A stretch of DNA of 64,000 bases from Sternotherus odoratus (lineage: Eukaryota > Chordata > Testudines > Kinosternidae), in contig JAVMKO010000001.1 of NCBI GenBank assembly GCA_032164245.1, forward strand, positions 164,415,434 to 164,479,433. The letters run 5' to 3'. A model generated the notes under the pieces. The model saw only the letters and a list, made by a program, of their open reading frames with translations, had not been told where the DNA came from and did no database searches. The translations under genes were made by a program, and so were the position numbers. Positions 55,560 through 64,000 of the stretch are shown piece by piece. How positions within the stretch are numbered: the stretch's first letter is position 1; every line of letters begins with the position of its first letter.

Positions 55560-56116
55560 GGCCCCACCTGGGCCCCCCAGCGCCGGGCGTGGGGGGGAGG
55601 CAGAGGGGAGACGGGGGGGGGATGGATGGAGGAATAAGCAGAACAGGGATGGGGGATGAAGAGGATGGAGGGAGAGAGAGAAGGGGAGATGAGGGATGAA
55701 GAGGATGGAGGGGACGGAGGGAGAGAAGGCACGAAGGTGAGAAGGGAAAGGATGGATGGATGAGAGAAGAGATGGGGGTAGGGAGCAGGGGGGATGGAGG
55801 AGGCAAGGGACAGCAAGAAAGAGGGATGGAGAGAAGGGAGATGGAAGAGGAGGCTGTCCGGGGGCACATAACTGAATTTATGTGGTTATGTCTCATAAAA
55901 CCCGGCCAGAAGCCCCCCCCCGCCGGCGCGCTCGGCCCCCGGCTGCGGATCCAGACAGCTCCGCTCCGCCGTCGGCTTCAGCCCGCCGCCCGCTGCCTCC
56001 TATTCTCACTATTCCTCCTTCTTCCCTCCTTCTCTCCATCCCTCCCTTCTCTCCATCCCCCTTCTCCATCCCTCTCTTCCTCCCTGCTCTCTCCCTCCGT
56101 CCGCTGCCTCCTCTCC

Positions 56117-56207
56117 CTACCTAAGGACTAGTATCAGATGTCAAAATCTCCGATGAGCGCAGTTTGCTCATCGGAGATTTTGACATCTGATACTTGTCCT
56201 TAGGTAG
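56117..56207. repeat. Hairpin with 42-nt arms
   Basis: Arms 56117-56158 and 56166-56207 are inverse complements with one mismatch (GGACTAGTA against GGACAAGTA), loop GCAGTTT. It lies inside the hAT element near its right end. Confidence 0.92.
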
Positions 56208-57381
56208 CAAGATTCTTCACCTGAGCTCTTGCGAGTTCTGCAAAGAAAGAACCTCCCCCTAGAAAGTAGCTTGGGACCTGCCCCAAAAACGGGACAAAAT
56301 TGATATTTTTGTCAAAAAGACGGGACGGTCCAGAAATATGAACAAAATGGGACTGTCCCATTCAAAACGGGACGTATGGTCAGCCTAACTAGACTCATAT
56401 TCAGTGTGAAGGTGGGAAAAAAGACGCTGCATATGGCAAACAGAAGGCACCAACCAGTAGCTTACAACAAGGCAATTCTGAAGGAAAACATTTCCAGGGA
56501 AGACTGGAGCCTCCTGGACGACTGTGATGACAATTATGAGAACTTCAGCAAGAAACTGAAATGGTGAGTGAAATCATCTGAGCATGAAAGACCAAGAAGA
56601 GCTAGCGGAAGAATCTCAGAGAATACAAAGACTTTGTCGGAGAAAAGGAGGAAAATGAAAAGAAATTGCAGCGACAGGCTTGAGTACTCCCTTCTCTGCA
56701 ATCTCATACAAATGAAGCTGAAGGAAGACTTTGAGAAATTTCAAACCGAAAAGCTCCTAAGGGCTGCTGATCGCAAAAGTCTCAAAAATGAAAATGGGGA
56801 CTGGTGCTGTACAGGTCATCATTATCAGCTTTGAAGGACAGGGACAGAGAATCAGTAACCAGTTGAACAGAGATGAAAGCAATCTGCAGGGATTTCTATA
56901 CCCAGCTGTTTGCATCCCACCTAGATATCCCAATGCCATCACTCCAACAAACCGATGAAAACATACTCCCAGTTCTCATTGGCCAAGTCTGTCACGCAGT
57001 CCATCACATGAAAGAGGGGAAGGCTCCAGGCAAGGACAGTCTGACAGCAGAAGTGCTAAAGGCGGGAGGTCAGGAACTCTGGAAAGCTCTCGCCAAAAGG
57101 TTCAGCTGTTACCTGGAAATTCCAAAGATACTGTCCAGTTGGAAAGAGTCCAATACCATCTTGCTGCATAAGAAAGGCGATCAAGAAAATCTAAAGAACT
57201 ATCGCGCGATCTGCCTGCTTCCACATGTCTATAAATTGATCTCCAAAATAATAACAAATTGACTGTTGCGAAATGTGGATGAATAGCAACCAAGGCAGCA
57301 GGCTGGTTTTCGAAGGAATTACAGCACAATGGACCCATTTTCACTCTAAAGCAACTACTAGAGCATTCAAGGGAATACAAG

Positions 57382-58308
57382 TTGGACTACGAGAAAGCGT
57401 TCGACAGTGTGGAGACCAACGCCGTTCCTGAAGCTCTTTCAGATCAGGGCATCAGTGCAAAATATATCACATTACTAAAGGAAGTGAACTCTGGCTGCCG
57501 CACGGATATATCACTGTTCAATACTTCCCTCCGAATCCCCATTGAGAAAAATGTGAAACAAGGAGACACAGTTTCACCAAAATTATTTGCAGCCTGTCTT
57601 GAATTGGTTTTTCGACAAGCAGACTTGAAAGGCAGGATCAACATCAATGACGAGCGGCTAAACCATCTCAGGTTCACAGATGATATAGTGCTGATAGCTG
57701 AAAATACAGTCCACCTTGAAAGAATGCTTAAAGAACTGAACTCAGAAAGTAGTGAAATGCACCAGTCAAAAACGAAATACATGAGATCAGATGTTCTGCC
57801 AAGAACCCAAATAACTCACGGCTACCTCTCTGATTCTTGGAGGAGAGCTGATCCAAGAGGTCAACAAAAACGTTTATTTGGGCGAGGAAGTCAATATGGG
57901 CACGGTCAGAAAGGTGGACTGTTGCGCAGAAAAAAGTCTGGGTGGTGTGCATTCAGCAGTATCAGGGACATCCTCCAAGGAAAGGTCAGCAAAACAACTC
58001 GTGCAAATCTTTTTAATTTGACCACGCTTCCAGCAGTGCTATGCGGCAGCGAAATGTGGTCGCTGACAAAGATTGAAGATCAACTGTCTGTCGCACAGAG
58101 GATGACGTGTTACGAGCGGCTCAGTCTTTTCAGTTCATCTATAATGGATTACCTGACACTTCTTTTCCCAGTGGAGAATGCTGATACTCACTGTAAAAGA
58201 AAATGTTTTTACAAGTGGACCACATTTACAGTGGCATTCCTAAATTTAAAGTATTTCATCAAGTACGTATATATGTGTATTTATTATGCTAATAACTACT
58301 TGCAGTGA
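57382..58308 (+). pseudogene. RTE reverse transcriptase, open frame of 308 codons
   Basis: MDYEKAFDSVETNAV holds the first catalytic Asp (motif A, DxxxAFD). VKQGDTVSPKLFAACLELV is motif B. RFTDDIVLIAENTVHLERML is motif C with the Asp pair (FTDD in place of the common FADD). About residue 130 on, after KSKTKYMRS, the match to RTE becomes loose but LPAVLCGSEMWSLTKIEDQL is again typical. The longest intact piece of the LINE. Confidence 0.88.
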
Positions 58309-58309
58309 A

Positions 58310-60235
58310 GTTTAAAATATGTTATTAACCTCAGTCTTTCTGGCCTATGGCCCACAGGCATTGGCAATCGTGTTGCTTGAGTTATGAATTTTCTTTTCAT
58401 TTTTTTATAGTGAAATAGCTGTGTAGTGTAACTTTTAAAGCTGAAGTATACTAAAAAGAAGTGATGCAGGTGAAGCAAACCAGGGGGAAAGGCGCAACAT
58501 CTGGATTTGGATTTTCTACAGCTAAAGGACTGTCATCTTTAGTTACTTTCAAAACCAGAATAACATACAAACCATTCACAGAGGGTAGTAATGTTGTGAC
58601 AAATGAAATCAACAAACTGGTTTATGAACATGCATAAGGTTAAAATTAAAGTTACTCTGAAAAATGTACAGCATAATATCTATAGGCCTGCTCCTATTCC
58701 CATTGAAATCAAAAGTAGAGCTGGTTGAAAATTTTCATTCAAAAAAAAAAATTTTTAATGAAAAATTGCCTTTGGAAATTTTTCAAATGTTTTTTCTCCC
58801 CAGTTTTCAATGAAAATCCAGACTTCTATTTTCCAAATTCAGCTTCTTCCACCGCAGAAGTTCCCAGAATATGGTTTTCAGACTGCTGGTGAGCCATAGG
58901 GCATTTCCAGATGGTCTGTGTAGCCGTTTCTGTCATCTGTCAGTCTTCGAACTGTGAAGCTTGCAGCTAGTGGTAGGTTTTTCAGATGTTTTATCTGACA
59001 TTCTTCCTTCCACATGGCTTTGATGGCTTCAGGTCTTACATGACAGGTGTTTCTTTGCTCTAAATTCAGTCTTATGCAGATTTCTGGACAGGTAACTGCC
59101 ACCGATAAGGTAACAAATGTGCCGGAGGACACAACCAATCTGCAAAGCAACTTGAAGAGATCAGAGCAAGGCTGGAGGAACTAGAACCCAGGAGAGGTGT
59201 TTTGGTGCTAGGAAATGAAAAGTGCTATAGGAAACGAACAGCACAGATACAAAATGGAGAGCCATCGTTAAGCTGCCATACTCACTGCATTTACAGACCC
59301 CACTGTAGATCAACCAGCTTCCTTCAAGCCTAAGCCAGCTAATGAGTAGCTAAAGATTCTGTAGGGGAAGGGACCCCTGCATCCCCTCAGTGTGTGTTCG
59401 CCTTCTCCATTCAGTGGGGCCTGTCCTAGCTGCTGATGATCCCATCGAATTTCCCTTCTGAGGTGGGTGGGTGGTACTGAAGTCAATGGAGCCACGATTT
59501 CTCCATATATATACTTAACCAATCAAATCAGCACACCTGGATCCACAAAAGTTCTTTTCTTTTTTAATGACCATATTTCCTAGCAATTTCCTCATGAATG
59601 AGATTTCAATAGGGTATAGAGAATTTAAATGAGCTGATGGAACATTTAAATGAACTGAAAACAGAAAATTGTTAGCTACAACTTTTTCCACCAATCCCAG
59701 GAGACCACCTTGAGGAGTACCTTTTAAGGGAAAAGTGAGAGCAATCAGTGTATATTGCATGTCTTCTTTCTAGCAACCTTTATGCCTGATTCAGATGTGT
59801 GTCAGTGGGAATTGCTGTATTGAAAACTAATCAATTTTCTTGGTGATGAGAAATACATCAGGTAGCTAAATGAAAGAAAAAGAGGGAAGTTTGACCTCAA
59901 TGCAGCTTTACTGATTTATACCTGCAAGGAATTGGCCCTGTATGTCCAGACGTGCCTCCTTATGATAGAACAGAAGCAAAAGAGCTAAAGTAAACTGAAA
60001 ATCAATACAAGGAGGGTGCTGCAGTTGGTTATTGGTGAGAGCAAGAAAGATTTGTAGATAAGATCAGAACTTAGGTTCTTACGCGTACTATAAGAATTGC
60101 TTCATAAGAAAGTGAAAGATATTTTAAAAGCTATCTGTATTTAATTTGCCTTTAAGTTGACAAACAGCAATCATAAAGTTAGGAGCAATTTGTAGAAAGT
60201 AGAGATATCAGTTGAGATTTTTAATGACATGCAGG
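58310..60235. other. Intergenic, few repeats
   Basis: Only a short A/T-rich repeat-like piece at about 58712-58830 (GAAAATTTTCATTCAAAAAA, TTTTCAATGAAAATCC). No gene recognised; frames at 58878-59150 and 59515-59760 have no domain features. Confidence 0.4.
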
Positions 60236-60345
60236 CAATGTTCCATCAATTTTTTCCCATCCATGTGCGGAATTAATTTTGTTACGTGCCGCACCAATAT
60301 CGAGGTAATGTGAGGATGTGCACCACCAGTAGAAACAAAAAACTT
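60236..60345. repeat. Dispersed repeat fragment
   Basis: CCATGTGCGGAATTAATTTT, GTTACGTGCCGCACCAATAT, GAGGTAATG: I recall this as part of a short turtle inverted-repeat element. It runs into the AT tract. Confidence 0.45.
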
Positions 60346-60352
60346 GGATATA

Positions 60353-60406
<54 letters not shown>

Positions 60407-60424
60407 AAGTTATATATATATATG
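60341..60424. repeat. (AT)n tract with flanking 11-12-bp inverted repeat
   Basis: AACTTGGATATA (60341) and TATATCCAAGTT (ending 60411) bracket an (AT)n core, with more AT repeats to 60424. Likely extrudes as a cruciform when supercoiled. Confidence 0.9.
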
Positions 60425-61057
60425 GAAGAAGAAGAAAATATTAAAACAAGGGATAATTAACAAGGTGCACTGCTTAAGAGGTTTATTTAATATGAACTCA
60501 AAGTAAAAGAAAATTAACACTGCAACTTTTTCAGTAGCCTTTTAGAATGTTACATGTATCTATTCCTTTGAGGCATTAAAAAAAATTGTCTGTTTTCTTG
60601 ACATAGGAAACAAAATATTTTATCATTAGTAATGATGCATGAAATAAAATAATTGTTATGTTTTCTTTATGCTTGAAATACGCCAACCTCTGTGGGGGGT
60701 TCACAAACTCTGCAGCAAGGGATTTGGCATAAAAATGGCCATAATGGGTCAGACCAAAGGTCCATCTAGCCCAGTATCCTGTCTTCCGACAGTGGTCGAT
60801 GCCAGGTGCCCCAAAGGGAATGAACAGAAGGGCTAATCATCAAGTAATACATCCCATCGTCCATTCCCACCTTCTGGCAAAGAAGCTAGGGACACCATCC
60901 CTGTCCATCTTGCTTAATAGCCATCGATGGACCTATCCTTCATGAACTTATCTAGTTCTTTTTTGAACCCTGTTATAGTTTTGGCCTTCACAACACCCTT
61001 TGGCAAGGAGATCCACAGATTTACTGTGGGTTGTGTGAAACAATACTTCCTTTCATT

Positions 61058-61112
61058 TGGGGTTTCTCAAACTGGGGGTCGCTGTTCTCAAAAGTTTGAG
61101 AACCGCTGCTTC
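61058..61112. mobile_element. Tiny inverted-repeat insertion in CR1
   Basis: GGGTTTCTCAAACTGGGGGT, CGCTGTTCTCAAAAGTTTGA, GAACCGCTG has TTCTCAAACT and AGTTTGAGAA as inverted ends, unlike CR1. The CR1 sequence resumes with GTTTGTTTTAAACCTGCTGC. Likely a short hAT; edges uncertain. Confidence 0.65.
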
Positions 61113-62005
61113 AGTTTGTTTTAAACCTGCTGCCTATTCATTTCATTTGGTGACGCTTATGTCTTGTATTATGAGAAGGAGTAAATAATGCATCTTTCTT
61201 TACTTTGTCCACACCAGTTATGATTTTATTGACCTCTATCATATCCCCCCTTAGTCGTCTCTTTTCCAAGCTGAAAAGTCCCAGTCTTTTTAATTTCTCC
61301 TCATATGGTAGCCATTCCATATCCCTAATAATTTTTATTGCCCTTTTCTGAATCTTTCCCAATTCCAATATATCTTTTTTGAGATGGGGCGACCATGCTG
61401 TACACAGAATTCAAGATATGAACGTACCATGGATTTATATAGAGACAATATGATATTTTTTTGTCTTATTATCCATCCCTTTCTTAATGATTCCCAACAT
61501 TCTTTTGCTTTTTTGACTGCTGCTTTTTTGGACATTGAGTGGATGTTTTCAGAGAGCTATCCACAATGACTCCAAGATCTTTCTTGAGTGGTAACAACTA
61601 ATTAGACCCCATCATTTTATATGTATAGGTGGAATTATGTTTTCCAATGTGCATTACTTTGCATTTATCAACATTGAATTTCATCTGCCATTTTGTTGCC
61701 CAGTCACCCAGTTTTAAGAGATCCTTTTGTTGTTCTTCGCAGTTTGCCTGGGACTTAACAATCTTGAGCAATTTTGTATCATCAGGAAATTTTGCCTCCT
61801 CACTGTTTATCCCTTTTTCCAGATCATCTATGAATATATTGAAAAGGACTGGGCCCAGTACAGACCCCTGGGGGACACCACTATTGACCTCTCTCCATTC
61901 CGAAAACTGACCATTTATTCCCACCCTTTGTTTTTTCTATCTTTTAACCAGTTACCAATCCATGGGAGGACTTTCACCCTTATCCCATGATAGCTTGAAA
62001 GCCTT

Positions 62006-62985
62006 TGTAGAGGTCTGTTACCCCAGCCTTTATGCTCTGGAGTACAAAGGCTGGGCCTCTTCACTAGCCAAACCACTTAACCAAGCTGCTTCCCAGCCAA
62101 ATTAAGTCCTACACCCTGAGACACCCCCCTTTTTACCAGTGGGGCTCTTAGGGTTACCAATCGCTGCCACCAATCGAGTATACTTCCAAAACCTTGCAGG
62201 GGCCCCCGATCTTCCCCACCCCAGCTTTGTCCCCCTCCCTGGGTTTCAAAGTCAGACACCTGAAGGCTGCTTTCCTTCACCCTCTGTCTCTCTCTACCTG
62301 AGAGACAGACACCTGGAGACTGCTTCCTCCCTTAACCCTGTCTCTCTCTACCTGAGAGACAGACACCTGGAGACTGCTTCCTCCCTTCCCCGTCTAACCT
62401 GACGGTAAGGAGAGACAGTCTCCACACTCCAGCTAGGCACTTAACTGCCCTGGTTCCTATTCCCTTCCCTTCCCCCTTCCCAAACTGGAAGCAGAGAAAA
62501 ACCCTAAGGGAAATAAACCAGACGGTTTTATAACTAGAAAATTTAATAAAGAAAAAGGTTAAGGCAGAGATACAGACTTCACAATTTGGGGTTCCCCACT
62601 TTGTTCTGGAAAGGAGAGAAACAACCCAAAAGGCACCAGCTTAAAAGAATCAAAATCACTTACATTAGCCAAGTAGAAGTATAAAAGAAGAAAAGCTGAG
62701 CCATCTCCATAGCCAGAGATGCTAGTTGACCCTGGTTCCTGCCTCCTGCTTCGAGGCCAGCCAAGATGGAACTCTCCTGGCCCTTGCCTCCTCCCTGGAG
62801 ACCAGCCAAGATGGAACTGAACTTTTAACTCCTCCCTTCTTCATGGGCTGGAGGCTCCTCCCTCCCTCATGGCAGGGAAACTCCCACATCACCTGTCTCA
62901 GACAACATAGCCCCCACCCAGGGAAGGCACACTGTATTAGATAACATAGCCCAACCCAGGCAAGGCACCCTCCATACTTATGACA
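62006..62985. mobile_element. Solo LTR-like insertion in CR1, 980 bp
   Basis: TGTAGAGGTCTGTTACC ... CCATACTTATGACA, with a perfect 5-bp duplication GCCTT (62001-62005, 62986-62990; AGCCTT is shared as 6 bp). The CR1 sequence is continuous across it. Shares the terminus CTTATGACA and an internal ATAACTAGAAAATTTAATAA block with 39433-40199. No internal genes. Contains an internal 54-bp tandem duplication. Confidence 0.8.
62283..62392. repeat. 54-bp tandem duplication within the LTR
   Basis: Two copies of TCTCTCTCTACCTGAGAGAC, AGACACCTGGAGACTGCTTC, CTCCCTT, period 54, nearly identical. A third, diverged piece (GACACCTGAAGGCTGC) precedes them at about 62256. Confidence 0.9.
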
Positions 62986-64000
62986 GCCTTTGATGAGGGA
63001 CGTTGTCAAAGGCTTTCTGAAAACGTAAAGGTATTATATCCCCTGAATCCCCCTTGTCCACATGCTTGTTGATGCCCTCAAGGAATTCTAGTTGATTGGT
63101 GAGGCATGATTTCCTTTTACAAAAGACAGGTTGACTCTTCCTCAACAAATGATGTTCATCTATGTGTCTGACTATTTTGTTTTTTACTGTAGTTTCAACC
63201 AGCTAGCCCGGTACTGAAGTCAGGTTTACCAGCCTGTAATTGCCAGGATAACCTCTGGAGCCCTTTTAAAATTTTGCCTTACATTAGCTATTTTCCAGTT
63301 ATTTGGTACAGAAGCTGATTTAAATTATAGGTTACGTACGATAGTTAGTAGTTCTGCAATTTCACATTTGAATTCCTTCCTTAAGTGAATACCGTCTGGT
63401 TCTGGTGACTTATTACTGTTTAATTTATCAGTTTGTTCCAAAACCTCCTCTTAAGACACCTCAATCTGGAACAATTCCTCAGATTTGTCATCTAAAAAGA
63501 ATGGCTCAGGTTTGGGAATCTCCCCCACATCCTCAGCCATGAAGACCGATGCAAAGAATTCATTTAGTTTCTTTGCAATGGCCTTTATCACCCTTGAGTG
63601 CTCCTTTAGCATCTCAATCATGCAGTGACCCCGCTGGTTGTGTAACAGGTTTCCTGCTTCTGATATATTTAAAAATGTTTTTGCTATTACTTTTTGAGCA
63701 TTTTGGATCACTGTTCTTCATTCTTTTTTAGCCTTTCTTTTACATTTCATTTGACAGAGTTTATGCTCCTTTCTATTTTCCTCACTAGGATTTAGTTTCT
63801 CCTTTTTAAAGGGTACCTTTTTGCCTCTGATTGCTTCTTTTACTTTGTTGTTTAGCCACAATGGCACTTTTTTCATTCACTTACTATGTTTTTAAATTTG
63901 GGGTTTACATTAAAGTTGAGCCTCTATTATGGTCTTTAAAAAGTTTCCATGCAGCTTGCAGGGATTCCACTTTTTGTGCTGTACCTTTTAATTTCTGTTT

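Larger units (their letters stand above)
55187..56387. mobile_element. hAT-type element carrying a captured PKC exon
   Basis: Starts TAGGCTGACCATATTTCC and ends ATATGAACAAAATGGGACTG ... TATGGTCAGCCTA. The terminal 13 bp are perfect inverts. Perfect 8-bp duplication ACTAGACT at 55179-55186 and 56388-56395, sitting inside the RTE endonuclease/RT open frame, so this insertion is younger than the RTE. Subterminal AAAACGGGAC repeats occur on both sides. No transposase. The interior holds a PKC first-exon fragment (about 55262-55610), a purine-rich stretch (55620-55850), a GC/pyrimidine stretch (55900-56115) and a 42-nt-arm hairpin (56117-56207). Confidence 0.9.
54240..58120 (+). mobile_element. 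RTE-type LINE, decayed, interrupted by a hAT
   Basis: A + strand LINE with an apurinic-type endonuclease followed by a reverse transcriptase. Endonuclease start LSVCTYNCRKRM at about 54520. Catalytic block MGDFNAEVRRGREGKK at about 54888. End motif TSDHCLL just before the hAT at 55187. After the hAT the frame resumes (FSVKVGKKTLHMANRR). RT region: AVHHMKEGKAPGKDSLTAEV (about 57000), NTILLHKKGD, then the frame below. Frameshifts and stops are present in at least three places. The 3' end is truncated near 58120. The overall look (FTDDIVLIAE, PIEKNVKQGD) is RTE clade. Confidence 0.85.
60722..64000 (-). mobile_element. CR1 LINE, minus strand, running off the right edge
   Basis: On the minus strand, 3' end at about 60722-60800 (CCATAATGGGTCAGACCAAA read +). 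ORF2 pieces: 61924-61598 encodes EWREVNSGVPQGSVLGPV then LFNIFIDDLEKG and FPDDTKLLKIV, the RT motifs. 61368-61138 encodes LGKIQKRAIKIIRDMEWLPY then EEKLKRLGLFSLEKRRLRGD, the CR1 C-terminal region. 63711-63451 encodes the upstream linker (IAKKLNEFFASVFMAEDVG). The frame is broken many times, and two insertions interrupt it: a short one at about 61058-61112 and an LTR at 62006-62985. Confidence 0.93.

Noticed and set aside
55402..55896. A 164-codon minus-strand frame rich in Ser, Pro and Leu
   Set aside because: It reads the PKC segment in the wrong frame and then a purine/pyrimidine tract; not a gene.
27300..64000. Search for CLDN14, or other single-exon genes expected near CHAF1B, and for MORC3 at the left edge
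   Set aside because: No claudin motif (W-GLW-C-C) and no MORC ATPase or coiled-coil sequence was seen in any frame. They may lie outside the window.

Overview
The window is a piece of a vertebrate nuclear genome. It holds one multi-exon protein-coding gene with GT-AG introns, a CpG-rich promoter, and a dense mixture of CR1, RTE and Penelope-like retroelements, LTRs and hAT/pogo/Harbinger DNA-transposon families. The CR1 load and several short hAT families that I recognise from memory as abundant in turtle sequence make a turtle the best guess for the host. That is an inference; no species marker was tested.

The gene is CHAF1B, the p60 subunit of chromatin assembly factor 1, on the + strand. 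A GC-rich segment at about 2400-2720 carries CTCF-, NRF1- and E2F-type motifs and a probable non-coding first exon with its donor at 2643/2644. Thirteen coding exons follow, from the ATG at 5699 to the TAA at 26012-26014. They sum to 1722 nt (573 codons plus stop), with every splice phase consistent. The product is a WD40 protein with a low-complexity C-terminal tail carrying two RRI-type motifs. A candidate poly(A) signal lies at 27236. Just upstream of the promoter, 779-2316, is a roughly 1.5 kb pyrimidine/CA minisatellite of about 40 units.

The introns are loaded with mobile DNA. Intron 1 has two terminal-inverted-repeat elements. Introns 4 and 9 each hold a pogo/Tigger-like element with a GC-rich core. 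Intron 5 holds a decayed repeat-encoded protein. Intron 7 holds a foldback hAT element. Intron 11 holds a small hAT. Intron 12 holds a 71-nt-arm palindrome, a CR1 3' end and a Penelope-like element with a GIY-YIG endonuclease, itself split by a hAT.

From about 27.3 kb to the end I find no host protein-coding gene; flanking genes known from mammals (MORC3, CLDN14) were not found. The region holds short hAT elements with 8-bp target duplications, a Harbinger relic, a 2.3 kb hAT relic, three LTR-like insertions with 5-bp duplications, a 5S-rRNA-derived insertion with a 20-bp duplication, an RTE-type LINE, and a long CR1 on the minus strand running off the right edge.

The two least expected observations are: (i) a 1.2 kb hAT-type element (55187-56387) inside the RTE that has picked up a conventional protein kinase C first-exon fragment with its splice donor; and (ii) a 256-bp insert at 52122-52377 that begins with a near-complete 5S rRNA sequence, continues into about 140 bp of unknown tail, and has a perfect 20-bp target duplication.
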